From the NCBI GenBank assembly GCA_030527795.1, contig JAUNAB010000010.1, positions 1 through 64,000 on the forward strand: a stretch of 64,000 bases of DNA, written 5' to 3'. The notes beneath the pieces are model-generated. The model searched no databases. It saw nothing but the letters and a program-made list of their open reading frames with translations, and was not told the origin of the DNA. Below are positions 34,967 to 44,934 of this stretch, piece by piece (positions within the stretch are counted from its first letter, which is position 1; each line of letters starts with the position of its first letter). The DNA comes from Pasteurellaceae bacterium (GTDB taxonomy: Bacteria; Pseudomonadota; Gammaproteobacteria; Enterobacterales; Pasteurellaceae). A program made the translations under genes and the position numbers.

Positions 34967-37057
34967 TTAAGCATTAGAATAGATTTCACGATTATTTAGC
35001 CAACGCTTAATTAATTGTTCTGCAAGGTAGGGATCATTTTGCATAATTTCTTTTGCATAATGTTGCACCGTTGGGATCATTTTACGATCTCGCATTAGAT
35101 TGGCGATTTTAAATTCGGCAATCCCTGTTTGTTTGGTTCCTAAAACTTCGCCTGGTCCGCGGATTTCAAGATCCTTTTCTGAAATGACAAAGCCATCTTG
35201 GCTATCACGTAAGACTTGCAAGCGTTTTTGCGAAATTTTACCCAAGGGCGGTTTATACATCAGTACACAAAATGAAGCCGTGCTACCACGCCCCACGCGT
35301 CCGCGTAATTGATGGAGTTGAGATAATCCAAGACGCTCTGCATTTTCAATAATCATTAAGCTGGCGTTAGGCACATCTACACCGACTTCAATCACCGTTG
35401 TAGCGACCAATAGATCTAATTCAGCGTCTTTAAAGCGTTGCATAATCTCTTGTTTTTCAGCGGCTTTCATTCGCCCGTGTACTAAGCCAATTTGCAATTC
35501 GGGCAAGGCAAGCCGTAAATCTTCCGCCAGGGCTTCTGCTGCTTGGGCTTCCAATACTTCACTTTCGTCAATTAATGTACAAACCCAATAGGCTTGACGC
35601 TTTTCGTTAATACAGGCTTGATAGACACGTTCTACAATTTCGTTACGACGTTCTTCGGAGATAACCACAGTACTAATTGGTGTACGACCTGGGGGCAATT
35701 CATCAATAATAGAGGTATCTAAATCGGCATAGACTGTCATCGCTAATGTGCGTGGTATTGGGGTCGCGGTCATTATTAATTGATGCGGGTAGAATCCAGC
35801 TTTTTCCCCTTTTTCACGCAATAATAACCGTTGATGCACGCCAAATCGGTGCTGTTCATCAATAATAACTAAGGCGAGTTCGGCAAATTCTACTTCAGCT
35901 TGAAACAGAGCGTGCGTACCGACCACCATTTGAACATTGCCTAGGCGGATTTTTTCTAACTCCGTTTGACGGGCTTTTCCTTTTACCTTTCCTGCTAGCC
36001 AACCTACGTTAACCTCCAGTGGTTCAAACCAACGGCGGAAATTTTCTGCGTGTTGTTCGGCAAGAATTTCAGTCGGTGCCATTAATGCGACTTGTTTACC
36101 GTTATCTATGGCTGATAATGCCGCAAGAGCGGCAACCAATGTTTTTCCCGATCCCACATCGCCTTGTACTAAACGCATCATTGGGAAATGTTGAATCAAA
36201 TCTTTTTCAATCTCTGTACTCACGCGAATTTGAGCAGTTGTTGGTTTAAAGGGCAAGGTTGCTAAAAAGCGTTGTTTTAAATCAGTTTGTTGTCGTAAAG
36301 GCAATGCCAAATGTTGCTGCGCACCGACACGCATTTTTTGCATTGCTAAGTTGTGAGCAAGTAATTCTTCAAAAATAAGCCGTTGCTGAGCAGGGTGTGT
36401 GCCGTTTTCAAGGCTTTCTATGGAGATATCTGGTGGCGGGCGATGTAGTAAATGAATCGCTTGTTTTAAACTAAATGGGTGCGGATTAAAAACACGGGGT
36501 AAAATTTCCGATACTTGGATTTTATCTAAGAGTGCAAGTGCTTGATCGGTTAGTTTTCGCAGCGTATTTTGTTTTAACCCTTCGGTTGTAGCATAAATAG
36601 GGGTCAGTGTTTCATCAAGAACCAATGGAGTATCATCACGAAGGATTTTGTACTCAGGATGATGCATTTCTGCCATAAAACGCCCACGTTTGATTTCGCC
36701 AAAGGCTTTGACCCTTGTACCAACTTGGAAAGTATTTCGCATTGCGGCATTGAAGTTAAAAAAACGCAACATTAATTTTGATGTGCCATCAGATAAGCTC
36801 ACGGTTAGAATGGGGCGTTTAGCAAAATTGACTTCACAACTTTGTACAAGTGCTTCAATGGTAGCATATTGTTCAGGACGTAAATGAGCAATCGGGGTGA
36901 CCCTTGTGCGATCTTCGTAACGAATAGGTAAGTGGAACAGCAAATCCTGTAAATTATGAATGCCGAGTCGACTTAATTTAGCCGTAATCGCTGCACCAAC
37001 ACCAGATAATGTATTTAATGGCACGGCATCTAATAATTCGTTACCCATTTTTGCCAC
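34967..37057 (-). CDS. recG: ATP-dependent DNA helicase RecG
   Basis: This 696-aa protein (E. coli 693) remodels stalled forks and branch-migrates Holliday junctions. The N-terminal wedge/OB domain (YEDRTRVTPIAHLRPEQYATIEALV) precedes helicase motifs: QGDVGSGKTLVA (Walker A), IDEQHRFGVHQR (DEQH box), MTATPIPRTLAMT, and VATTVIEVGVDVPNASLMIIENAERLGLSQLHQLRGRVGRG. It starts 5 bp after spoT, in the gmk-rpoZ-spoT-recG order. Confidence 0.98.
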   Translation of the reverse strand: MAKMGNELLDAVPLNTLSGVGAAITAKLSRLGIHNLQDLLFHLPIRYEDRTRVTPIAHLRPEQYATIEALVQSCEVNFAKRPILTVSLSDGTSKLMLRFFNFNAAMRNTFQVGTRVKAFGEIKRGRFMAEMHHPEYKILRDDTPLVLDETLTPIYATTEGLKQNTLRKLTDQALALLDKIQVSEILPRVFNPHPFSLKQAIHLLHRPPPDISIESLENGTHPAQQRLIFEELLAHNLAMQKMRVGAQQHLALPLRQQTDLKQRFLATLPFKPTTAQIRVSTEIEKDLIQHFPMMRLVQGDVGSGKTLVAALAALSAIDNGKQVALMAPTEILAEQHAENFRRWFEPLEVNVGWLAGKVKGKARQTELEKIRLGNVQMVVGTHALFQAEVEFAELALVIIDEQHRFGVHQRLLLREKGEKAGFYPHQLIMTATPIPRTLAMTVYADLDTSIIDELPPGRTPISTVVISEERRNEIVERVYQACINEKRQAYWVCTLIDESEVLEAQAAEALAEDLRLALPELQIGLVHGRMKAAEKQEIMQRFKDAELDLLVATTVIEVGVDVPNASLMIIENAERLGLSQLHQLRGRVGRGSTASFCVLMYKPPLGKISQKRLQVLRDSQDGFVISEKDLEIRGPGEVLGTKQTGIAEFKIANLMRDRKMIPTVQHYAKEIMQNDPYLAEQLIKRWLNNREIYSNA

Positions 37058-37062
37058 ATTGA

Positions 37063-39177
37063 CTAAAATTGATTAATGTTACGTTCAACAGCCACCACAT
37101 CGTGCAATTCATTAATGTGTGCGATGACTTGGTTCAAGTGCGTTAAATTTTGCACGCTAATCAGCAAAATCGCTTGGAAAAAGACGTTATCTTCTTCAGT
37201 CCAAATACTACGGATATTGCTCTTTGAGGCAGAAATTGCACCCATTAAATAGCCTAACACGCCCGTTTGATTACGCATAGTCACACGAATTTCGGCTTCA
37301 AATTCCTGTTTGGTTTGCCCCATTTCCCATTTGGCAGGCAAAAACCGCGGATTTTTTTCGCCTTGTTTTTTTACGTTACTGCAGTATTCGTGATGAATGA
37401 CTAAACCGTTAGGCAAATTGGTTTGTGCAATGATCGGATCGCCAAGCACAGGATGACAGCAATTTGCAAATTGGCGTTTTTGTGCTGAATTTACTGACAA
37501 AATAGGTTGAGCCGATTGCGTATTTGCGGTATCAATTTCTAGCGGTTCGTTAAATAGACGACATACGATCACCGAACTGAGCTGATTACCCAAGCCGATT
37601 TCAATGAGTAAATCATCTAATTGAGTGAGATTCAATTCGGCAAGTAATTGATTTAATGCCGTTTGATCTACATCAGCCAATTTACGTGGCTCAAGGGCGG
37701 TTTGTAATTGTTGCAACCCAATTGCTAGGGCTTCTTTACCTTGCAAATGTTTTAAGGTTTGACGAATGTGCGAACGTGCTTTGCCCGTTACCACAAAGTT
37801 AAGCCAATTTGAATTAGGTTGTGCATTGGGGCGTGTTATGATCTCAACAGTTTGCCCCGATTGTAATGGTTGAGAAAGGGGATAATCTACTCGATCGACT
37901 TTAGCACCGACACAAGTTCTGCCTACATCGGTATGTACTGCGTAAGCAAAATCGACCGCGGTCGCACCCGCAGGAAGCTGAACAATCCTCCCTTTTGGCG
38001 TAAAGACATAAATTTCATCGGAAAATAAATCTGATTTGACACTTTCAATGAATTCAAAAGAGTTGCCCGCATTTTGTTGCAATTCAATAATACTTTGTAG
38101 CCAACGTTGTGCTTTGATTTGTGCGGTAGTGCTATCATTTTTGCCATCTTCGCGGTAAACCCAATGTAGCGTCACGCCCATTTCAGCCATCAGTTCCATT
38201 TCTTCAGTACGAATTTGCACCGAAACTGGCACGCCTTTTGGTCCAATCGTTGCCGTGTGTAATGCTTGATAGCCATTAGCTTTAGGCACGGCAATGTAAT
38301 CTTTGACTAATCCTGGCCGCGGTTTATATAAATGATGAACTTGTCCAAGCACACGATAGCAACTATCGGTATCCGTAACAATGACTCTAAAATCGTAAAT
38401 ATCCATAATAGAATGGAATTTCTGCAATTTTTCACGCATACCTTGATAGATATAGTACAAGGGTTTTTCTAAACCAAATACGCGAGCTTTGATTCCCACT
38501 GAATCCAAACGTTGTTGTAGTTCATCAATAATCGGCTGAATCATTTCATTGTGATTATTGCGAGCAAGGTCGATAACCTTTTGTAGTACCGCATAACGTT
38601 GTGGGTGAATAGCTTGGAAACACAAATCTTCTAATTCATTTTTTAGTTGTTCAATGCCTAAACGATGGGCAAGGGGGCTATAAATTTCCAAGGTTTCTTT
38701 AGCGATACGACGGCGTTTATCAGGGCGTAATGCCCCCAATGTTCGCATATTGTGCGTGCGATCGGCTAATTTAATCAAGACGACGCGAATATCCTTCGTC
38801 ATCGCAAGAATCATTTTTTGGAAACTTGCCGCTTGTGCTTCTTGACGCGTGCGGAATTTCAATTTGTCTAGTTTGGATACCCCTTCAACAATTTCCGCGA
38901 CACTTTTACCAAATTCAGCCGTTAGTTGTTCTTCGGTATAAGGCGTGTCTTCAATTACATCGTGCAATAACGCAGCCATCACTGCTTCGTGATCAAGATG
39001 CATTTGTGCCAAAATCATTGCAACGGCAACGGGATGGGTTATATAAGGCTCGCCACTTGACCGAAATTGCCCTTCGTGTGCATCACGTGCGATAACAAAG
39101 GCACGCTTAATTAACGCAATTTGGTCATCAGGAAGATAAGTTTGAATAATCTTATCTAGGGGTTCAAAAAGCAACAT
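37063..39177 (-). CDS. spoT: Bifunctional (p)ppGpp synthetase/hydrolase SpoT
   Basis: This 704-aa protein (E. coli 702) is the stringent-response enzyme. The hydrolase HD motif is H72-D73 and E76-D77 in LLHDVIEDTPY. The synthetase domain has FRVIVTDTDSCYRVLGQVHHLYKPRPGLVKDYIAVPKANGYQALHT. A TGS domain (EIYVFTPKGRIVQLPAGATAVDFAYAVHTDVG) and a C-terminal ACT domain (VTMRNQTGVLGYLMGAISASKSNIRSI) follow. The intact HD box favours SpoT over RelA. The operon order gmk-rpoZ-spoT-recG is as in related bacteria, though E. coli has trmH in between. Confidence 0.97.
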   Translation of the reverse strand: MLLFEPLDKIIQTYLPDDQIALIKRAFVIARDAHEGQFRSSGEPYITHPVAVAMILAQMHLDHEAVMAALLHDVIEDTPYTEEQLTAEFGKSVAEIVEGVSKLDKLKFRTRQEAQAASFQKMILAMTKDIRVVLIKLADRTHNMRTLGALRPDKRRRIAKETLEIYSPLAHRLGIEQLKNELEDLCFQAIHPQRYAVLQKVIDLARNNHNEMIQPIIDELQQRLDSVGIKARVFGLEKPLYYIYQGMREKLQKFHSIMDIYDFRVIVTDTDSCYRVLGQVHHLYKPRPGLVKDYIAVPKANGYQALHTATIGPKGVPVSVQIRTEEMELMAEMGVTLHWVYREDGKNDSTTAQIKAQRWLQSIIELQQNAGNSFEFIESVKSDLFSDEIYVFTPKGRIVQLPAGATAVDFAYAVHTDVGRTCVGAKVDRVDYPLSQPLQSGQTVEIITRPNAQPNSNWLNFVVTGKARSHIRQTLKHLQGKEALAIGLQQLQTALEPRKLADVDQTALNQLLAELNLTQLDDLLIEIGLGNQLSSVIVCRLFNEPLEIDTANTQSAQPILSVNSAQKRQFANCCHPVLGDPIIAQTNLPNGLVIHHEYCSNVKKQGEKNPRFLPAKWEMGQTKQEFEAEIRVTMRNQTGVLGYLMGAISASKSNIRSIWTEEDNVFFQAILLISVQNLTHLNQVIAHINELHDVVAVERNINQF

Positions 39178-39202
39178 ATGGCAAGCCTTATGGATGAAGA
39201 TG

Positions 39203-39466
39203 TTAAGAAACTAAAGATGCTGCGTGCATTTCTACACGTTCTTGCATCATACTATCATGACGATCTTGTGCGTCCATAATTTCGTTATTGATAAGACCTT
39301 GCTCAATTTCGCGTAATGCGATCACGGTCGGTTTATCATTTTCTTCTGGCACTAAAGGAGCACGTTGATTAAGTTGTAATTGTCTTGCACGACGTGCTGC
39401 AGTTAAAATTAAATCAAAACGGTTACCAATTTTTTCTACCGCATCTTGAACAGTCACACGAGCCAT
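39203..39466 (-). CDS. rpoZ: RNA polymerase omega subunit
   Basis: The start is at ATG 39464-39466 ([59 protein letters not shown]), behind a purine-rich GAGAGGAAAA; the open frame further upstream is not needed. The 87-aa product binds the beta-prime C-terminus, aids polymerase assembly and forms part of a ppGpp site in E. coli, which fits co-transcription with spoT 25 bp downstream. Confidence 0.97.
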   Translation of the reverse strand: MARVTVQDAVEKIGNRFDLILTAARRARQLQLNQRAPLVPEENDKPTVIALREIEQGLINNEIMDAQDRHDSMMQERVEMHAASLVS

Positions 39467-39522
39467 ATTTTTTCCTCTCAATAATGATTTCTAAAAGACC
39501 CACTATCATACTAAAGCACAGA

Positions 39523-40149
39523 TTATTTTGCTAGTAATTGATCGAGTAAAGCCTGCTTTTGTTTTGCTTGATAAGCCAAAGTGAGTTTTTCCGCATACAA
39601 AATATGCTGTAAATCAGCCAGGGCTTGTTCAAAATCATCATTGACGATCACATAGTCATATTCATTGTAGTGGGAAATCTCACTGATCGCTTTGGACATT
39701 CGCTCCGAGATTACATCGTCACTATCCTGCCCACGCCCAACTAAACGGCGTTTTAATTCTGCTAGCGAAGGAGGCAAGATAAAAATACTTTTGACATTTG
39801 GCACTTTCGCCCGAATTTGTTGCGCCCCTTGCCAATCAATATCTAAAAACACATCAATGCCTTGTGCTAAATTTTGTTCTATGGCAGGTAATGAGGTGCC
39901 GTAATAATTGCCGCCGAACACCTTGGCATATTCCAAAAACGCACCTTGTGCAATCAATTCTTCAAATTCTGCAGGCGTTACAAAATGGTAATGCACGCCA
40001 TTTTGTTCCCCTGAACGAGGTTGACGCGTGGTATGGGATACGGAAACCATCATTCTATTTTCAGTATTTTGCGTTAATAATGCATTGATTAATGATGATT
40101 TTCCGGCTCCGCTAGGGGCAGACACAATATATAGATTACCTTGCGACAT
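39523..40149 (-). CDS. gmk: Guanylate kinase
   Basis: The start at 40149 ([20 protein letters not shown]) is preceded by AAAGGAAAAAG; a longer frame exists but lacks support. The 208-aa enzyme converts GMP to GDP with ATP. The P-loop is [29 protein letters not shown] binds GMP, and [12 protein letters not shown] follows. It lies first in the gmk-rpoZ-spoT-recG run, which links guanine nucleotide supply to (p)ppGpp metabolism. Confidence 0.97.
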   Translation of the reverse strand: MSQGNLYIVSAPSGAGKSSLINALLTQNTENRMMVSVSHTTRQPRSGEQNGVHYHFVTPAEFEELIAQGAFLEYAKVFGGNYYGTSLPAIEQNLAQGIDVFLDIDWQGAQQIRAKVPNVKSIFILPPSLAELKRRLVGRGQDSDDVISERMSKAISEISHYNEYDYVIVNDDFEQALADLQHILYAEKLTLAYQAKQKQALLDQLLAK

Positions 40150-40214
40150 TCTTTTTCCTTTCCAACAAATCATAATTTTTGAGTATTATGCCGAGATTTC
40201 TAAAAAAATACAGC

Positions 40215-40258
40215 AAAAACCGCGGTCAAAAAAACGATTAAATTTTTGACCGCGGTTT
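40215..40258. repeat. Paired ACCGCGGTC element between gmk and hemY
   Basis: AAAAACCGCGGTC and GACCGCGGTTT arms with an AAAAAAACGATTAAATTTTT core. It ends the upstream hemCDXY transcript on the minus strand. Confidence 0.88.
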
Positions 40259-40321
40259 CGTTCAATAAAAAAGCAAGAAATTAGAGGTTTTCTTGTTTTT
40301 TTGAGTGTGAAATAATTTTAA

Positions 40322-41602
40322 TTATGCGCTTTTATTTTCAAGTAATGCCGTCGTTTGTTCATTACTATTTGCTGTATCAGATTTGATTTCATCAACAGCC
40401 ATTGTCGCTTTAATCTGTTCTTCGCGGATTTGTTGTGCTAAACCTTGCTCACCAACTTGTTCAAAGACATAAGCGGCCATCGCAATATCGTGAGGTTGAA
40501 GATGAGATTTATCGGCGATCACAATTTTAAAGGCATCACTTGCTTTAGCAAAATTATTATCGCGCACGTAAAGATAGCCTAATGCACGATTTAAACAGCA
40601 TTGTTGATTTTCTTCTACTTTCTTCGCACGTTTTTTTAACAATTTAATTAATTTACTGCTATCTGCGGCTTGAAGACGGGTGATTTGTGCAAAAAGAGCT
40701 GAATTATTGACATTTTTTTCATCCCATTTTTTCAAACTTTCTAGCACTAATTCATAGGCATTTTCGTGGTCGTTGCAATCAATTAAACGTTGAATTAAGC
40801 CAACACGAACATAAGCATCATTATGGCGTTTACGTGATTGTGCATCCCACCAAGCTAATAAGCCATCCGCACCTTCTTCGTTCATTTTTTCATCTAATAG
40901 CCCATCTTCCACTTGTCGTTCGAGCTGTGAAAATGCGGTGTGATCGTATAATCCACTAGTTTCAATTTGGTATAAGATACTATCAAGTGCCAAATAAGCT
41001 TTAGATTTCAAATAAATTTCGACCGCGAGTTTTAATACTTCGTTATTACGTTGTGTCATCTCTAATAGGCTATCTACGGAGCTGCGAGCCGCTGGTAATT
41101 TGCCTTGTGCAAGCAATATGCGTGTGCGAGCGAGTTCAACGATTAAGTTATCTGACCCAGCCAGTTCAGTTGCTTCAATCAAATAACGATTGGCGTTAAA
41201 TTCATCGCCACGCTGTTGTGCGGCTTCTGCCGCGGTGATGAAGTTTAAAATAGGTTCATCTGAATGTTTCGCATTCTTACCAATTAATTTTTCTGCTCGC
41301 GAATAATTCCCTTCACTTAAATTGATAAAACCTTCTAAGGTTTGTTTTTGTGCTCTCACACGTTTACGGCGAGAGAACCAACCATAAGTGCTGTTACTTA
41401 GGCTGAAAAAGCGTCTTAAACACCATTCAATGCTATAGATAATCGCTAGTGCTAAGACGAAAATAATGACCAATGAAGTAATAGATAATTCAATATTATG
41501 ATGTTCTGTTTGAATGAGTACATAGCCTTGTTTACCCGCGAGATAAGGACCACCTATCAAGCCAGCAAGTAGCACTAACATAAGAAATAAAATTCTAATC
41601 AT
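40322..41602 (-). CDS. hemY: HemY, haem-biosynthesis-associated membrane TPR protein
   Basis: This 426-aa protein has two N-terminal membrane helices (about residues 1-25 and 40-62), then a HemY-N domain ([45 protein letters not shown]) and TPR-like repeats. It is the last gene of hemCDXY. This HemY is the gammaproteobacterial inner-membrane scaffold (distinct from the Gram-positive protoporphyrinogen oxidase of the same name). A link to porphyrin metabolism is known from position and genetics, but the biochemistry is unclear. Confidence 0.93.
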   Translation of the reverse strand: MIRILFLMLVLLAGLIGGPYLAGKQGYVLIQTEHHNIELSITSLVIIFVLALAIIYSIEWCLRRFFSLSNSTYGWFSRRKRVRAQKQTLEGFINLSEGNYSRAEKLIGKNAKHSDEPILNFITAAEAAQQRGDEFNANRYLIEATELAGSDNLIVELARTRILLAQGKLPAARSSVDSLLEMTQRNNEVLKLAVEIYLKSKAYLALDSILYQIETSGLYDHTAFSQLERQVEDGLLDEKMNEEGADGLLAWWDAQSRKRHNDAYVRVGLIQRLIDCNDHENAYELVLESLKKWDEKNVNNSALFAQITRLQAADSSKLIKLLKKRAKKVEENQQCCLNRALGYLYVRDNNFAKASDAFKIVIADKSHLQPHDIAMAAYVFEQVGEQGLAQQIREEQIKATMAVDEIKSDTANSNEQTTALLENKSA

Positions 41603-41614
41603 AATTGGCTTTCC

Positions 41615-42964
41615 TTATTGTTGTGTATTGACAGGTTGTGAGCTTGATGGCTCATCGGTTTTAGACGCATCATTTTTGATCTCTTCCGCCGCCGCTTTAT
41701 TATCTTCTGTCAGGGTTTTATCTGCCGAAATCTCAATTTTCTGCATATCCTGTGGTGTTTTATTGAGCATTTTATCCAAGATGGTTAAACTACTTAATTT
41801 ATCAGGGACTTCCACATAAATTGATTGATCCGCGAGTTCATCAACAGATTTTAAGAAATTACTTGCCACTTCTGAAGTGGTGTCAAAATAGCTACGCACC
41901 CAAGCGGCTACGGTTTCAAGTGATTGTTTATATAACTCATTTTGTTGGCGTGGAACAGCTAAAATGGCAATTTGTAAACGCAAACGGATATTTTCACGCA
42001 AATAAATATCTTGGTTTGGGGCAAGCAAGGCTTTGCTTGTTTCCGTTGTCCGTGGTGTAATTCGGATAAAGTGATTTAAGAAAGAATCTGCACTTTTTTC
42101 TAAATTAGTTTTCCAATCGTCAATGTTATCAGAAACTTTATCATTGGCTTGATTTTCTTCATCTGAATTTGTATTTAATGACACTAATTCATCAACATTA
42201 TTTGCTAGCTGTGATAGACGTTGCATAATTGCATTTTGATCCACATTATTCACGGCAAGTAGTTGTTTTAAATCGTTATTAATTGCGGTGCGAACATCAA
42301 TAACACGCGGATCCGTGACTTTCTCTAAAACTTCCTGTGCGACCTTAAGCAATGCAATGCTAGTTTCCACATCATTATCAATCATTAGTTTGCGTAATGC
42401 GTTATTGAGTAAGAAATCTGCTTCTGATAATAACCAATCATTTGATTGTGATGACGGGCTAGTGTTACTCACCTTATTAATTTGTTCTTGTAATGCACTA
42501 ATCGCTTGATCACGATTGCTGATTTGGCTTTCTAATTGTGCAATTTTGCTATCAGCATTTTGTACTTGACCAAGTAATTGCTGAATTTGCGAATGCTCTT
42601 GGCTTAAATCAACATCTGTTTTGACTGAATTTTGATCCGCGGTATAGCTTTCTACATTGGCAATTTTTTGCTGCAAATCGTCAAATTGTTGTTGCCCAAA
42701 GTAATAACCTGCACCGCCAACACCAAGGGCAATTAAAATGGCAAGTAAGCTTAGGGCATTACTCCCTTTTTTGATTACCACGGGTTGATTATTTGATACG
42801 GTTTGTGCTGTGGTATTCGCTTGTTTTGCTTCATTTTTCTTCGCATTGATTGATTCAGATGATGCCAGCTGTTCATTTGCCTTGTTCGTTTCAACGCTGT
42901 CAGTTTGATTTTTGTTGGCATTGAGTTGAACATCATCTTGTGTATTTTTCTTAGTCATATTCAT
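41615..42964 (-). CDS. hemX: HemX, putative uroporphyrinogen-III C-methyltransferase-like protein
   Basis: This 449-aa protein has a polar low-complexity N-terminus rich in N, K and T, one membrane helix (ALSLLAILIALGVGGAGYYFG, residues about 71-91), a coiled coil (FDDLQQKIANVESYT... to EQINKVSN), then the HemX domain and an acidic tail. HemX proteins are annotated as methyltransferases by position but lack the SAM-binding fold; they may act as scaffolds with HemY. It sits between hemD (25 bp) and hemY (12 bp), in the standard order. Confidence 0.92.
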   Translation of the reverse strand: MNMTKKNTQDDVQLNANKNQTDSVETNKANEQLASSESINAKKNEAKQANTTAQTVSNNQPVVIKKGSNALSLLAILIALGVGGAGYYFGQQQFDDLQQKIANVESYTADQNSVKTDVDLSQEHSQIQQLLGQVQNADSKIAQLESQISNRDQAISALQEQINKVSNTSPSSQSNDWLLSEADFLLNNALRKLMIDNDVETSIALLKVAQEVLEKVTDPRVIDVRTAINNDLKQLLAVNNVDQNAIMQRLSQLANNVDELVSLNTNSDEENQANDKVSDNIDDWKTNLEKSADSFLNHFIRITPRTTETSKALLAPNQDIYLRENIRLRLQIAILAVPRQQNELYKQSLETVAAWVRSYFDTTSEVASNFLKSVDELADQSIYVEVPDKLSSLTILDKMLNKTPQDMQKIEISADKTLTEDNKAAAEEIKNDASKTDEPSSSQPVNTQQ

Positions 42965-42989
42965 ACCTATTGAGTTGTTGAATAATTCG

Positions 42990-43745
42990 TTATGGGGTGA
43001 ATTGTAAAATCGTATTTAAGAGCGAGGTATTATCTGCACGCGGAGCAATAATAACATTGTTTGATTGCCAACCCATTTGGGTTGCGATGTTGGCAATACG
43101 TTGGCTAACCGTAATTAATTGGCAGTTTAATAACCAACCGCGTTCATTTTCAGGCACGAAATCAAATAACGCATTGAGTAATTCTAAACTGGTAACCACG
43201 ATGCGATCAATGCCCGCACGTTTACAAATACTAGTTTGTTCAATATTGTCGTAATGGATTGGTTGGCGTTGATAACATTCAATTTTTTCTAGGGTTGCAC
43301 CACGTAAAATTGCCTGTTCCGAAAAATATTCTCGTCCACCATTGCCACGCAAAATGAAAATATGTTTTCCCTTTAATTGTTGCATTGCGGTTAATGTGAG
43401 CAAACCTTCACTATTTTCTTGCAGATAAGGATATTGCACAGCTTGTTCAATTTTGCTCGCAAAATATTCCGCGGTAGTTTGCCCAACGGCAAAATAATAT
43501 AAATCTGATCGCCAATGAAATCCCGCATTGCGTAAGGTTTGGTTCGCATATTCAATCGCATTATGCGACACAGCTAATACATAGTCGCCTTGATTGAGTT
43601 GTTTGAATTTGAGTGGTAAATCATTTAATTCTCGCCCTGCAATGATCGAGAAAAAAGGCAGATGCAAGGTTGCAATACCCACTTTGTTGAGCATTTCTGC
43701 TAAATGTTTGCCTTTTTCACCGGGACGGGTAATTAAAACTGCCAT
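42990..43745 (-). CDS. hemD: Uroporphyrinogen-III synthase
   Basis: This 251-aa two-domain protein closes hydroxymethylbilane with inversion of ring D. Visible family features are MAVLITRPGEKGKHLAEML at the N-terminus, YYFAVGQTTAEYF, KHIFILRGNGGREYF and the C-terminal half with IDRIVVTSLELLNAL. Sequence conservation in HemD is always low. It begins 3 bp after hemC, so the hemCD junction is tightly coupled. Confidence 0.95.
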   Translation of the reverse strand: MAVLITRPGEKGKHLAEMLNKVGIATLHLPFFSIIAGRELNDLPLKFKQLNQGDYVLAVSHNAIEYANQTLRNAGFHWRSDLYYFAVGQTTAEYFASKIEQAVQYPYLQENSEGLLTLTAMQQLKGKHIFILRGNGGREYFSEQAILRGATLEKIECYQRQPIHYDNIEQTSICKRAGIDRIVVTSLELLNALFDFVPENERGWLLNCQLITVSQRIANIATQMGWQSNNVIIAPRADNTSLLNTILQFTP

Positions 43746-43748
43746 AGC

Positions 43749-44693
43749 CTACTCATTTTGATAAATGGTTTGTAAAATCTGCTTCGCACCCTGTGCCAAT
43801 AATTGTTCAGCAACTTGTACGCCTAAGGCATTGAGTGAAAATTCATCGTAATTTTTGACCGCGGTTTTGCCTTCTGCTCGAATAATTTGGCTACCGTCTA
43901 AGCTGCCAACTAATGCACGGAACAGGATTTCGTCATTATTTTGCATCGCGTAGCCTGCGATCGGTACTTGGCAACCGCCTTGTAAGTGAGCATTCATCGC
44001 ACGTTCAACTTGCACGCAAGCCGTGGTTTCAGCGTGGGATAAAGGGGCTAATAAATCGCATATACGTTTATCATCTAAACGGCATTCAATACCGACGGCA
44101 CCTTGACCTACCGCGGGCAATGATTGCTCCACACTGATAAAATTACGGATACGATTAGCTAGCCCTAAGCGAATCAGTCCAGCAGCGGCGAGAATAATGG
44201 CATCATAATCGCCGTTATCCAGTTTGTTTAACCGCGTGCCGACATTGCCACGCAAGGATTCAATTTTTAAGTCAGGGCGTAAGTATTTTAATTGACATTG
44301 ACGGCGTAAGCTTGATGTACCAACTACCGCACCTGCGGGCAAATCCCTTAAACTCGTATAACGATTTGATACAAATGCATCACGCGGATCTTCACGCTGA
44401 CAAATTACCGCAAGCCCTAAACCAGCAGGAAACTGCATTGGCACATCTTTCATTGAATGGACTGCGATATCTGCATCATTGTTAAGAAGGGCGTGTTCTA
44501 GCTCTTTTACAAACAATCCTTTGCCCCCGATTTTTGCCAACGGGGTGTCTAAGATCACATCGCCTTTGGTCACCATCGGCACTAATTTTACCGTTAAGTG
44601 AGAGTGGACTTGCATAAGCTGATCTTTAATATAATTCGCTTGCCACAAGGCTAATGGGCTTTGACGTGTTGCAATTCGGACTGTTTGATTCAT
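43749..44693 (-). CDS. hemC: Porphobilinogen deaminase (hydroxymethylbilane synthase)
   Basis: The start is taken at ATG 44693 ([22 protein letters not shown]), which aligns with the usual family start; another ATG lies 21 bp upstream and neither has a clear ribosome site. The 314-aa protein (E. coli 313) assembles four porphobilinogens on a dipyrromethane cofactor bound to the cysteine in [21 protein letters not shown] holds the catalytic aspartate. A GACCGCGGTTTT word (43857-43868) is embedded in the coding sequence. hemC is divergent from cyaA, as in E. coli. Confidence 0.96.
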   Translation of the reverse strand: MNQTVRIATRQSPLALWQANYIKDQLMQVHSHLTVKLVPMVTKGDVILDTPLAKIGGKGLFVKELEHALLNNDADIAVHSMKDVPMQFPAGLGLAVICQREDPRDAFVSNRYTSLRDLPAGAVVGTSSLRRQCQLKYLRPDLKIESLRGNVGTRLNKLDNGDYDAIILAAAGLIRLGLANRIRNFISVEQSLPAVGQGAVGIECRLDDKRICDLLAPLSHAETTACVQVERAMNAHLQGGCQVPIAGYAMQNNDEILFRALVGSLDGSQIIRAEGKTAVKNYDEFSLNALGVQVAEQLLAQGAKQILQTIYQNE

Positions 44694-44934
44694 TACGTAA
44701 TAATATTGGTTCATAATTAATCGTTATCCTATCATTTTTCCGCTAAACTGTCAGTTAGTTTTCGTGTCATTCATTAACCTAATTAATTTTCTATGAAAAA
44801 TAATTTTACTTATTGATTCTTGTAAAGTTTTCTAATAACGTAATAGATAACTTGTTATTAATCGGTTATATTGCAATCAGCTAGTGCAAGTGATAAAGTT
44901 GCGTCCAAGATAACTCAAAAATTGGGATGTTTTT

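Noticed and set aside
42639..42650. CCGCGG occurrences inside hemX and some other genes as uptake words
   Set aside because: Several lack the GGTC plus A-run context and can arise by chance in coding sequence; only copies with the flanking pattern were counted.
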